From positions 1 through 50,058 of the forward strand of contig JAIXRN010000031.1 of the NCBI GenBank assembly GCA_027485165.1: a stretch of 50,058 bases of DNA. The letters are read 5' to 3'. Both the position numbers and the translations under genes were made by a program. Source of the DNA: Rubrivivax sp. (lineage in GTDB: Bacteria; Pseudomonadota; Gammaproteobacteria; Burkholderiales; Burkholderiaceae_C). The notes beneath the pieces were generated by a model that worked only from the letters and a program-made list of their open reading frames with translations, made no database searches and was not told the DNA's origin. This document shows, in pieces, positions 1 to 8,033 of the stretch; the stretch's first letter is position 1; the number at the start of each line of letters is the position of its first letter.

Positions 1-474
1 GGCCGCTTCGTCATCGGCGGCCCGCAGGGTGACTGCGGCCTGACCGGCCGCAAGATCATCGTCGACACCTACGGCGGCGCCTGCCCGCACGGCGGTGGCG
101 CCTTCAGCGGCAAGGACCCGTCCAAGGTCGACCGCAGCGCCGCCTACGCCACGCGCTACGTGGCCAAGAACGTGGTGGCCGCCGGCCTGGCCCGGCAGTG
201 CCAGGTGCAGGTGGCCTACGCCATCGGCGTGGCCATGCCGATGAACATCACCGTCTACACCGAAGGCACGGGCGTGATCCCCGACGAGCAGATCGCCAAG
301 CTGGTGGCCGAGCACTTCGACCTGCGCCCGAAGGGCATCATCCAGATGCTCGACCTGCTGCGCCCGATCTACGAAAAGACGGCGGCCTACGGGCACTTCG
401 GGCGTGAAGAGCCGGAGTTTTCCTGGGAGCGTACGGACAAGGCCGCTGCGCTGCGCGCTGCAGCCGGGCTGTAA
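1..474 (+). CDS. metK: S-adenosylmethionine synthetase, 3' end (partial)
   Basis: This is the C-terminal 157 codons of a cytoplasmic enzyme that makes S-adenosylmethionine from methionine and ATP. The reading frame is open from base 1, so the gene starts left of the window; full-length MetK is about 390 residues. The family glycine-rich signature GGGAFSGKD is visible at about bases 91-117, preceded by [13 protein letters not shown]. The end of the protein ([16 protein letters not shown]) is typical of MetK, and the stop is TAA at 472-474. It lies about 4 kb from ahcY and 6 kb from metF, so supply of SAM and removal of SAH are encoded close together. Identification is secure; nothing can be said about its start or promoter. 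Confidence 0.97.
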   Translation, partial: GRFVIGGPQGDCGLTGRKIIVDTYGGACPHGGGAFSGKDPSKVDRSAAYATRYVAKNVVAAGLARQCQVQVAYAIGVAMPMNITVYTEGTGVIPDEQIAKLVAEHFDLRPKGIIQMLDLLRPIYEKTAAYGHFGREEPEFSWERTDKAAALRAAAGL

Positions 475-516
475 GCCCGCCGCGCGCAAAGCGGTGGGTC
501 GATGCGCGGGGCAGGC

Positions 517-537
517 TAACTTCGCGTCGCGAAGTTA
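517..537. terminator. Perfect hairpin after metK
   Basis: Nine bases (517-525, TAACTTCGC) are exactly repeated inverted at 529-537 around a 3-base loop, 43 bases after the metK stop. No U-run follows, so this is either a weak terminator or an mRNA 3'-end stabilising stem. The assignment to metK is by position only. Confidence 0.45.
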
Positions 538-592
538 AGGGGCCCCAGCCCCGGGCCTGCACCAAGGCAACCCCCGGCAAAGCCGCACTTCG

Positions 593-616
593 GATGGGCG
601 ACGCAAGTCGCCCATC
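593..616. terminator. Hairpin between metK and the minus-strand remnant ORF
   Basis: A perfect 10-bp stem (593-602 GATGGGCGAC with 607-616) closes a GCAA tetraloop. It lies between the end of metK and the stop codon at 623 of the minus-strand remnant, so it could serve both strands. No strong T-run flanks it on either side. Structure is seen directly; terminator function is inferred. Confidence 0.5.
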
Positions 617-622
617 GTCGTT

Positions 623-925
623 TCAGCGCTCGTCGAATCCCGTCTCTCGCTGCGCGCGCAGGGCCAGCACCCGCTCGTGCCGTTCTGGCTTGCCGCAGGC
701 AATGCAGCGCGCGAGTGCTGCGCCTGCGACCGCAGCTGGTTCAGCGCGAGCCACCGGCGCAGGGCCTGTCGCCCCGGGGCCGCTATCGCACTTTTCGAAG
801 ACCTCGCATCGGCGGCTGGCCGGGTCGATCAGGACGGATTCGTGCTTCGCAGTCTGCGCAGCGTCCCAGGCCAGGAAGTCTCGTGGCGTGCTCTGCAGCT
901 GAACTGCCGCGTGGCCCGTGCACAT
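623..925 (-). pseudogene. Internally deleted Uma2-family (DUF820) nuclease remnant
   Basis: This 100-codon frame begins 30 bases after the MBL-hydrolase stop on the same strand and fills most of the otherwise gene-free stretch 475-955. Residues about 12-29 (TPRDFLAWDAAQTAKHE) resemble the N-terminus of Uma2-family endonuclease-like proteins. They are followed immediately by SVLIDPASRRCEVFEK, which resembles the conserved C-terminal strand region of the same family (YVLIDPxxxRVEVF). The roughly 100-residue middle carrying the catalytic residues is absent, so I read this as an in-frame deletion fossil rather than a working nuclease. The last 50 residues (with CIACGKPERHE) match nothing I recognise. 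Family assignment is from remembered consensus, not a search, so confidence is moderate. Confidence 0.5.
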
Positions 926-955
926 GCTCCGGTCGCATGGCGTCAGTTCAGGCCG

Positions 956-1894
956 TCATGCATCCACCAGTAGCCCGGCGCGGCGTGCTGCCGCGCCCTG
1001 CTGCACCAGTTCGTCCACCAGCGCCAACGCCCAGCCATCGGCCGCCGCCGCATCGGCCCCGCCTTGCTGAGCCAGCAGCCCGGCCAGCAGCGGCGTGCCC
1101 TGAGCCCAGGGCAAGACATCGGCTTCGGTCATGGCGCCCAGTTCCATCAGGTGGTACTTCACCAGCACCTTGAAGGCGTAGCGCGCATGACGCTCCGGGC
1201 TGCCGCGGAAGGCCGCCAAGCGCGAACGGGCGCGGTCCAGCGCTGCTGGCACATCGGTGAAGGGCGCGCCATGGCCGGGTACGACGGCGCGCACCGGCAG
1301 GCTGGCGATCAGGTCCAGCACCCTGGCCACGTCGTCGAAGCCGGGCTCGCCCGCCACTTCAGGAAAGACCACGCCGAAGCCGTTTTCCCACAGCGCGTCG
1401 GCCGACAGCAGCACGCCGGTGTCGGCGTTGAACAGCATCACGCTGTGCGGGTCGTGCCCAGGTGCGGCCAGCACTTGCCAGCCGGGCCAGCGCAGGCCGC
1501 CCGCCTGCAAGGCCTGGCCGGGCACCAGGCACTGCTGGGCGGCGTAGCGGTCCACGCGCTGGCCGGTGGCGCGGTAGGTCAGGGCGTCTTCGTCCCAGGC
1601 GGCCACGGCCGCGGCGTGCCCGGGCGGGATCACCAGCGGTGCGCTCAGCGCGCGCTGCAGCGTGGCATTGCCGCCGCAGTGGTCTGAATGCAGGTGCGTG
1701 TTGACGATGCCCGCCAGCGGCTGCCCGGCCAGCGCGCGCCGCACCAGGGCCAGGGTCTGCTCGGCGTGGTTCACATGCCCGGTATCCACCAGCAGGGCCC
1801 CGGCTTGGCCCGTACTGGGGTGGATGAGGATGTTGTTCGACGACAGCCAGCCGCGTTCCAGCACGGTCAGGCCTTGCAGCGGGGGGGCTTCCAT
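956..1894 (-). CDS. MBL-fold metallo-hydrolase
   Basis: A 312-residue metallo-beta-lactamase-fold enzyme, presumably binding two metal ions. The hallmark HxHxDH is THLHSDH at residues 66-72 (H67, H69, D71, H72). Later ligands fit APGHDPHS (H147), SADALWE (D166) and PGHGAPF (H208), giving the complete set expected for an active hydrolase. The C-terminal 90 residues form a helical tail seen in single-domain family members. There is no signal peptide, so it is cytoplasmic. Substrate is unknown: the family includes glyoxalase II, thioesterases and lactonases, and this member lacks features that would separate them. The CDF-like transporter gene ends 15 bases upstream on the same strand, so the two are probably co-transcribed. 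Confidence 0.9.
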   Translation of the reverse strand: MEAPPLQGLTVLERGWLSSNNILIHPSTGQAGALLVDTGHVNHAEQTLALVRRALAGQPLAGIVNTHLHSDHCGGNATLQRALSAPLVIPPGHAAAVAAWDEDALTYRATGQRVDRYAAQQCLVPGQALQAGGLRWPGWQVLAAPGHDPHSVMLFNADTGVLLSADALWENGFGVVFPEVAGEPGFDDVARVLDLIASLPVRAVVPGHGAPFTDVPAALDRARSRLAAFRGSPERHARYAFKVLVKYHLMELGAMTEADVLPWAQGTPLLAGLLAQQGGADAAAADGWALALVDELVQQGAAARRAGLLVDA

Positions 1895-1909
1895 GGGGGT
1901 GATTGTTCG

Positions 1910-2518
1910 TCAGGCCCGGGTGTTGTGCGCAGCGCTGGCCTGTTCCCGGCGCGCGGCTTCCCACACTTCCCAGGCCGCGTCGGCGTTCATCACGGCAATG
2001 CCCAGGCCCACGGCCAGGTCGGGCCAGCCCGAGACCGTGAACACGGTGGCCGCGGCCGCAGCGATGATGGCCAGGTTCGCGTAAGCGTCGTTGCGGGCCG
2101 ACAGGAAGGCCGCCCGCGTCAAGCTGCCGCCCTGCTGGCGAAAGCGCGCCAGCAGGGCAGCGCAGCCGAGGTTGACAACCAGCGCACCCGCGGCTGCGGC
2201 CGACAGTGCCCAGGCTGCGGGCGGCACCGGGGCGTTGAACTTTTGCCAGGCCATCCACAGCGTGGCCAGGCCGGGCACCAGCAACACCACGGCCATCAGC
2301 ATGCCCACGCGCGAACGTGCCGCCAGGCTCCAGCCCAGGGCCACGGCGATGAGCAAGTTGACCGACGCGTCTTCCAGGAAGTCGATGCTGTCGGCCAGCA
2401 GGCTGACCGAGCCGATCTGCCGCGCCACAGCGAACTCCACGCCGAAATACGCCAGGTTCAGGAAGGCGACGATGAGCACGACGCGACGCAGCGCGCTGTC
2501 TTGCGGCACCGCAGCCAT
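1910..2518 (-). CDS. CDF-like cation transporter family membrane protein
   Basis: A short (202-residue) inner-membrane protein with about five to six hydrophobic segments. The segment LLADSIDFLEDASVN corresponds to the second transmembrane helix of cation diffusion facilitators, where the aspartates bind divalent metal; here the classic HxxxD pair appears as DSxDFLED. The cytoplasmic C-terminal metal-sensing domain of full-length CDF transporters is missing, as is usual for this compact subgroup. I start it at the ATG at 2518 (MAAVPQDS) because homologues as I remember them begin there. An in-frame GTG at 2572 would add 18 poorly conserved residues and leave only 14 bases to the divergent gene. 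Metal and direction of transport cannot be told from sequence. Confidence 0.75.
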   Translation of the reverse strand: MAAVPQDSALRRVVLIVAFLNLAYFGVEFAVARQIGSVSLLADSIDFLEDASVNLLIAVALGWSLAARSRVGMLMAVVLLVPGLATLWMAWQKFNAPVPPAAWALSAAAAGALVVNLGCAALLARFRQQGGSLTRAAFLSARNDAYANLAIIAAAAATVFTVSGWPDLAVGLGIAVMNADAAWEVWEAARREQASAAHNTRA

Positions 2519-2586
2519 CGACAGATTGGAATCAGGGGATGCGCTGGAGTCGGGTTCGGGGCTGGTCACCACGGCATCATCGCAGC

Positions 2587-3705
2587 ATGGCCCGCCCTGT
2601 CAGCCTGGACGATCTGAAGCGCCACGCCATCGCACGGTCGCTCTTCACACCCACCACCCTGCCCCGGGCGATGGCCCGGCTGGGCTTCGTGCAAGCCGAC
2701 CCCATCCGCGCCCCGGCCCGTGCGCAAGACCTGACGCTGCGCCACCGCGTGGCCGGCTATTGCGCCGGCGACCTGGAAGCGCGCTACCCGCGGCTGGCGC
2801 TGGAAGAAGACTTCTTCATCAACTACGGCTTCCTGCCACGCGCCACGCAGGCGCTGATGCACCCACGCAGCGCACACACCGCCTGGCCCGCAGCGCGCCA
2901 GGTGCAGGCCCAGGCCGTGCTGGACTTCGTGCGCGAACGCGGCGTGGTGCACCCGCGCGATGTGGACCTGCACTTCCAGCATGGCAGCGCGAGGAACTGG
3001 TTTGGCGGCAACGGCCGGGCCAGCACCCAGCTGCTGGATGGCATGCACTACCGCGGCCTGCTGCGCGTGGCGCGGCGCGATAGCGGCGTGCGCCTGTATG
3101 CCGCGGCAACGGCTGACAACGGCCTGCGCGGTAGCCGAGAAGCCTCTGACGCCGTGCAGGCCTACGACCAGCTGGCCCAGGTGGTGGTGCAGAAGTACGC
3201 GCCGCTGCCCGAACGCACGCTGGCCGAACTGGTCAGCCGCATCCGCTACGGCGCGCCGCAGTGGGCACCCCTGGTGCGCAGCGCCGTGGCGCGGGCCAAG
3301 GCGCTGTACCCCAGCGCCAGCATCGACGGGCAGCGCTGGTACTGGCCCGCTGGCGAGAACCCGGCGTCGCAGCGCTACGCCGCGCCCGAGCAGGTGCGCC
3401 TGCTGGCGCCGTTCGACCCCGTGGTCTGGTGCCGCCGGCGCTTTGAAGCCTTCTGGGGCTGGGCCTACCGCTTCGAGGCCTACACGCCGGCGCCCAAGCG
3501 CCTGCGCGGCTACTACGCGCTGCCACTGCTGTGGCGCAGCGACGTCATCGGCTGGGCCAACCTGACCTGGCGCGACGGGCAGCTGACGCCTGACATCGGC
3601 TATGTCAACGGCCGCGCGCCGCGCGAAGCCGCCTACCGCGTGGCACTGGACGAAGAGCTGCAGCGCATGACACGCTTTCTGGCCGGTCGGTCAGCGGGGC
3701 TTTAG
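2587..3705 (+). CDS. YcaQ/AlkX-type DNA glycosylase-family winged-helix protein
   Basis: A 372-residue protein of the crosslink-repair glycosylase YcaQ family (winged-helix, former DUF1006). These remove bulky alkylated bases or unhook interstrand crosslinks. The family motif QxD is present as FVQADPIRAPARAQ (Q36, D38), followed by the usual block around a Y-hydrophobic-N segment (FFINYGFLP) and the C-terminal LLAPFDPVVW, which is typical for the group. I chose the ATG at 2587; the longer frame to 2539 has no supporting signal. The gene diverges from the transporter at 2518. Its TAG stop is interlocked with the TAA of the convergent HAD gene in the four bases 3702-3705. Exact substrate is unknown. 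Confidence 0.8.
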   Translation: MARPVSLDDLKRHAIARSLFTPTTLPRAMARLGFVQADPIRAPARAQDLTLRHRVAGYCAGDLEARYPRLALEEDFFINYGFLPRATQALMHPRSAHTAWPAARQVQAQAVLDFVRERGVVHPRDVDLHFQHGSARNWFGGNGRASTQLLDGMHYRGLLRVARRDSGVRLYAAATADNGLRGSREASDAVQAYDQLAQVVVQKYAPLPERTLAELVSRIRYGAPQWAPLVRSAVARAKALYPSASIDGQRWYWPAGENPASQRYAAPEQVRLLAPFDPVVWCRRRFEAFWGWAYRFEAYTPAPKRLRGYYALPLLWRSDVIGWANLTWRDGQLTPDIGYVNGRAPREAAYRVALDEELQRMTRFLAGRSAGL

Positions 3706-4556
3706 CTGGGCTTCAACAGCGCATTCGGCGCCCGATGCCGCCGCGCGGCCAGCACCGCCTGCACCACTTCGGCAAAGCCCTGCCCGCGTTCGCCCTGCGT
3801 GATGTAGGCCGGCCAGTGCCGCAGCTGGCCGGCAAAGCGCTGCAGGTTGGCCACGCCCACGCTCAGCGGGAAGGCCTGGAACATCAGCTGGTCGTTGGTG
3901 GAGTCGCCCACGTAAACCCAGTGCGGGCGTTCTTCGGCCAGGCTGCGGCCGTACAGCCGCTGCAGCATCCACTGCGCCGCCGTCAGCTTGCTGTGCTGGC
4001 CGAACCAGCCGTTGATGTGGATGGAACTGACCGTGGCAACCATGCCTTCGGCCTGCATCAGTGCCACCACGCGGGCGATGGCGGCAGCGTCCAGATGCGC
4101 GAATTCGCTGTGGTCGATGGCGATGTCGGTGGCGCGGCCGGCGCTGTCGCGCGCCAGCGTGGCGCCCGGCACTTCGGCCAGCACGCGCGCGGCCACGGCC
4201 TGCAGGCGCAGCGCCTGGGCAGCGCGGGTAGCGGCGTCTTGCGCGAATTCGATATGCAGCTCTGCGCCCGCAGCTGCTGGCCGAGGCAGCAGGGCCACGG
4301 CGCCGTTCTCGGCCACGATGGCGGCCAGCGGCCAGCTGCGCGCAAACGGCTGGCTCCAGCCCAGCGGCCGGCCGGTGATGGCCACCACGGGCAGCCCGGC
4401 GTCGGCCAGCGCCTGCAGCGCGGCCAGGGCGGCGGGCTCGATGGCGCCGTCGCGCGTCAAGGTGTCGTCGATGTCCGTAAACAGGCCGCGCACGGCGCCC
4501 AGGGCCGCACCCGGGCATTGCGACCAGGGCCTGCTGTGTGCAACAACACCGTTCAT
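3702..4556 (-). CDS. HAD-IIB family sugar-phosphatase-like hydrolase
   Basis: A 284-residue haloacid-dehalogenase hydrolase of the Cof/sucrose-phosphatase-like class. Motif I is FTDIDDTLT (nucleophile D28, acid/base D30), motif II threonine lies in VVAITGRP, motif III lysine is in QHSKLTAAQ, and motif IV is VGDSTND near residues 215-222. All catalytic positions are therefore intact. The cap between motifs II and III is consistent with sucrose-phosphate or mannosyl-3-phosphoglycerate phosphatase relatives, but no biosynthetic partner lies nearby, so the substrate is open. The start is the ATG at 4556; the frame extends to a TTG at 4580 without a ribosome-binding site. It is transcribed away from the SAH riboswitch and ends on top of the YcaQ-family stop. 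Confidence 0.82.
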   Translation of the reverse strand: MNGVVAHSRPWSQCPGAALGAVRGLFTDIDDTLTRDGAIEPAALAALQALADAGLPVVAITGRPLGWSQPFARSWPLAAIVAENGAVALLPRPAAAGAELHIEFAQDAATRAAQALRLQAVAARVLAEVPGATLARDSAGRATDIAIDHSEFAHLDAAAIARVVALMQAEGMVATVSSIHINGWFGQHSKLTAAQWMLQRLYGRSLAEERPHWVYVGDSTNDQLMFQAFPLSVGVANLQRFAGQLRHWPAYITQGERGQGFAEVVQAVLAARRHRAPNALLKPS

Positions 4557-4594
4557 GACGCCCAGTGTGGCATGCAGCAAATCCTGCGCTCCGC

Positions 4595-4600
4595 TACACT
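4595..4600 (+). promoter_or_regulatory. Possible -10 element of the ahcY promoter
   Basis: TACACT lies 9 bases before the first paired base of the SAH riboswitch (4610), the right place for a -10 box if transcription begins just ahead of the aptamer. I do not see a convincing -35 hexamer at the expected distance, so this is a positional suggestion only. Confidence 0.3.
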
Positions 4601-4608
4601 GCTAGGCT

Positions 4609-4694
4609 TCCGAGGAGCGTTGCAACCGGCACCCACTGCCTTCAGGCGGGGCGTGAAGGCCAGGCTCGGAACTTCAATTGCAACCGCGCTCACC
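4609..4694 (+). promoter_or_regulatory. SAH riboswitch aptamer upstream of ahcY
   Basis: The sequence follows the S-adenosylhomocysteine riboswitch consensus closely. P1 is formed by CCGAG at 4610-4614 and CTCGG at 4665-4669. The conserved GGAGCGTTGCAA core follows at 4614-4625, then a middle arm in the C/G-rich stretch, and the pseudoknot P4 pairs GAGCG (4615-4619) with CGCTC (4687-4691). This class senses SAH and turns on SAH-recycling genes; the next gene is ahcY, the expected target. The 3' pseudoknot strand overlaps CTCACC (4689-4694), which is also perfectly complementary to GGTGAG at 4713-4718, a plausible switching partner. The ahcY Shine-Dalgarno GGAG at 4775-4778 lies further on. 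Class assignment is confident; the switching mechanism is inferred. Confidence 0.9.
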
Positions 4695-4785
4695 TGCACG
4701 CCGAACGTCGTGGGTGAGTCGAATTCCTCCCCCCCACTGTTGTTGACGCCAGGCGTGCAGGTCCTACCACCCATGGAGCCTTCAC

Positions 4786-6219
<1,434 letters not shown>

Positions 6220-6227
6220 GGCTGGAC

Positions 6228-6289
6228 GGACAACGCCGGAAGGCGTTGTCCGCCTGCCGAAGGCCCACCGGCGATACAAGCCGGTGGGC
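6228..6289 (+). other. Two hairpins after ahcY
   Basis: Hairpin A has a perfect 10-bp stem (6228-6237 with 6242-6251, GGAA tetraloop), 8 bases after the ahcY stop. Hairpin B has a perfect 9-bp stem (6263-6271 with 6281-6289, loop CGATACAAG). Neither is followed by a U-run. Hairpin A may protect or end the ahcY message. Together they form the first half of the metF leader, described in the next entry. Confidence 0.6.
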
Positions 6290-6308
6290 TGAGACCCCTG
6301 CACGCCAG

Positions 6309-6377
6309 CGGCCCGGCAAAGCCGGTTCCGCGGCAGCTGCTTGAATGGGCCCGCGGCGTTGCCGGCGGGCCTTTTTT
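6309..6377 (+). terminator. Intrinsic terminator with competing pairings, 21 bases before metF
   Basis: The terminator stem is GGCCCGC (6348-6354) with GCGGGCC (6365-6371), followed directly by six T (6372-6377). Upstream, GGCCCGGCAA (6310-6319) can pair with the terminator's right side: CGGCAA with TTGCCG at 6359-6364, and GGCC with GGCC at 6368-6371. That pairing excludes the terminator. The same upstream strand can instead fold locally (CCGGC 6313-6317 with GCCGG 6321-6325, AAA loop), which would free the terminator. This is a textbook attenuator layout. The metF start is only 21 bases after the T-run, leaving little room for a separate promoter. Pairings are seen in the sequence; regulated readthrough is inferred. 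Confidence 0.7.
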
Positions 6378-6398
6378 CATGCTGAAAGCTTTCACGCC

Positions 6399-7235
6399 AT
6401 GAACACACCCGTTCCGATCAGTTTCGAGTTCTTTCCCCCCAACACGCCCGTGGGCGCTGAAAAGCTGCGCACCGTGGTGCAGGACCTGTCGGTGGTGAAG
6501 CCCGAGTTCTTCAGCGTCACCTATGGCGCCGGTGGGTCCACGCGCGAAAAGACGCTGGCCACCGTGCAGGACATCGCGGGCCTCGGCTTCGAGGCCGCGC
6601 CGCACCTGTCTTGCGTGGGCAGCACGCGCGAAGGCATTGCCGAAATCCTGGACACCTACCGCGCTCAGGGCATCCGCCGCATCGTCGCGCTGCGCGGCGA
6701 CCTGCCCAGCGGCACGGCCACGGCAGGCGAATTCCGCTATGCCAACGAACTGGTGGAATTCATCCGCAGTACCCAGGGCGCCGACTGGCACATCGAAGTC
6801 GCGGCCTACCCCGAATACCACCCGCAGCAGCGCTATGCGCGGCGCGACATCGAGCACTTCGCCACCAAGATGGCGGCCGGTGCCGACAGCGCCATCACGC
6901 AGTTCTTCTTCAACCCCGACGCGTATTTCCACTTCGTCGACGAAGCGCGCAAACTGGGTGTCACCCAGCCCATCGTGCCGGGCATCATGCCCATCCACAG
7001 CTACGCCAAGATCGCGCAGTTCGCGGCGCGCGACGGCATCGAGATTCCGCGCTGGGTGGCGCTGAAGATGGAAGGTTTCATGGACGACGCCGCCAGCGTG
7101 CGCGAATTCGGCATCGACGTGGTGACGAAGCTGTGCCAGCGGCTCATCGCCGGTGGTGCGCCCAGCATCCACTTCTACACCCTGAACCAGAGCGCGCTGA
7201 GCCTGGAAATCTGCCGCCGCCTGGCGGCCGCCTGA
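6399..7235 (+). CDS. metF: Methylenetetrahydrofolate reductase
   Basis: A 278-residue FAD-dependent TIM-barrel enzyme reducing 5,10-methylene-THF to 5-methyl-THF, the methyl donor for methionine synthesis. The N-terminus PISFEFFPPN contains the catalytic glutamate typical of MetF. Further blocks are SVTYGAGGSTR, HLSCVG, ALRGDLP and the QFFFNPDAYFHF segment that contacts folate and NADH. Length matches bacterial MetF without the eukaryotic regulatory domain. I chose the ATG at 6399; an earlier in-frame ATG at 6345 lies inside the leader terminator. It is downstream of ahcY and its expression probably depends on the attenuator-like leader. With metK, ahcY and the folate cyclo-ligase it makes a one-carbon neighbourhood. 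Confidence 0.97.
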   Translation: MNTPVPISFEFFPPNTPVGAEKLRTVVQDLSVVKPEFFSVTYGAGGSTREKTLATVQDIAGLGFEAAPHLSCVGSTREGIAEILDTYRAQGIRRIVALRGDLPSGTATAGEFRYANELVEFIRSTQGADWHIEVAAYPEYHPQQRYARRDIEHFATKMAAGADSAITQFFFNPDAYFHFVDEARKLGVTQPIVPGIMPIHSYAKIAQFAARDGIEIPRWVALKMEGFMDDAASVREFGIDVVTKLCQRLIAGGAPSIHFYTLNQSALSLEICRRLAAA

Positions 7236-7274
7236 CCGCGTGCTGCCTGGCCGATCGCATCTGCCGCGCAACGG

Positions 7275-7300
7275 CCAGGTTTGACCAAGGTCAAACCTGG
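7275..7300. promoter_or_regulatory. 26-base palindrome with an FNR/CRP-type core
   Basis: Twelve bases (7275-7286) are repeated exactly inverted at 7289-7300 around AA. The centre, TTGACCAAGGTCAA at 7281-7294, matches the FNR/ANR/DNR pattern TTGA(T/C)-N4-(A/G)TCAA. It lies 125 bases before an OmpW-family gene, and ompW is FNR-controlled in enterobacteria. It also sits 40 bases after the metF stop, so it could instead be a metF 3' hairpin, although the 2-base loop is too tight unless central pairs open. Confidence 0.45.
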
Positions 7301-7418
7301 CGCGCGCGTCCCGGCCGCCAGGTGCCGAGCTTGCGCCAGGTCAGACCGACGCAGGGCTGGCAGGCGCCGAATGGATGGAGTCGATGTCGACTGCCACCTT
7401 TCCATTCGGAGCATTGCC

Positions 7419-8033
7419 ATGAAGACTTCCCTGGCCCCCGCCGCGTTCGCTGCTGCCCTGCTGATGATGGCCGGGCCGCTGGCCCAGGCCCAGCAAGCCG
7501 GTGACTGGCTGGTGCGCGCCCGCGCGCTGCACCTGGACCCAGCGAACAAGGACAGCACGGGGCTGAACCTGTCGGTCAACAGCAAGACTTTCCCGGAAGT
7601 CGACATCGGCTACTTCGTCACGCCGCAGTTTGCGCTGGAACTGGTGCTCACCTACCCGCAAAAGCACGACCTGCGGTCCAACGGCGTGAACATCGGCTCG
7701 CTCAAGCACCTGCCGCCCACGCTGCTGGCGCAATGGCACTTTCCGATGGGCGCGCTGCGGCCGTACGTGGGCGCGGGGCTGAACTACACGCACTTTTCCA
7801 GCGTGACGTTCACGCCCGCCGTGCAGGCCGCGCTGAACCCACGCATCGACAAGAACAGCACTGGCCTGGCGCTGCAGCTGGGTGCCGACTGGGACCTGGG
7901 CAACGGCTGGCTGCTGAACGCCGACCTGAAGAAGGTGCAGATCCGCACCGATGTCTATGCCGGCGCCAACAAGGCCGGCACCTTCAAGGTCGACCCGCTG
8001 CTGTTCAGCGTCGGCTTCGGCAAGCGCTTCTAG
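7419..8033 (+). CDS. OmpW family outer membrane protein
   Basis: A 204-residue protein with a clear signal peptide (MKTSLAPAAFAAALLMMAG, cleavage near AQAQ-QAG). After it comes the OmpW pattern: WLVRARALHLDP at the mature N-terminus, amphipathic strands, then LPPTLLAQWHFP and LRPYVGAGLNYTHF. It ends in a strand with terminal phenylalanine (SVGFGKRF), as expected for a BAM-assembled beta barrel of eight strands. OmpW barrels form narrow hydrophobic channels in the outer membrane; their substrates are poorly defined. The start ATG at 7419 follows CGGAG and agrees with the signal peptide; a longer frame from 7281 begins inside the palindrome. The gene stands alone and converges with the folate cyclo-ligase, their stop codons interlocking in CTAG at 8030-8033. 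Confidence 0.9.
   Translation: MKTSLAPAAFAAALLMMAGPLAQAQQAGDWLVRARALHLDPANKDSTGLNLSVNSKTFPEVDIGYFVTPQFALELVLTYPQKHDLRSNGVNIGSLKHLPPTLLAQWHFPMGALRPYVGAGLNYTHFSSVTFTPAVQAALNPRIDKNSTGLALQLGADWDLGNGWLLNADLKKVQIRTDVYAGANKAGTFKVDPLLFSVGFGKRF

Noticed and set aside
6289..6311. TPP-riboswitch-like words (CTGAGA and GCCAGCG) in the metF leader
   Set aside because: The full TPP consensus is not there: the GGGGTGC arm, the ACCTGATCTGG block and their spacing are missing, and metF is not a thiamine gene.
7331..7344. Second FNR-like site (TTGCGCCAGGTCAG) before the OmpW-like gene
   Set aside because: Only one half-site resembles the consensus; too weak to list.
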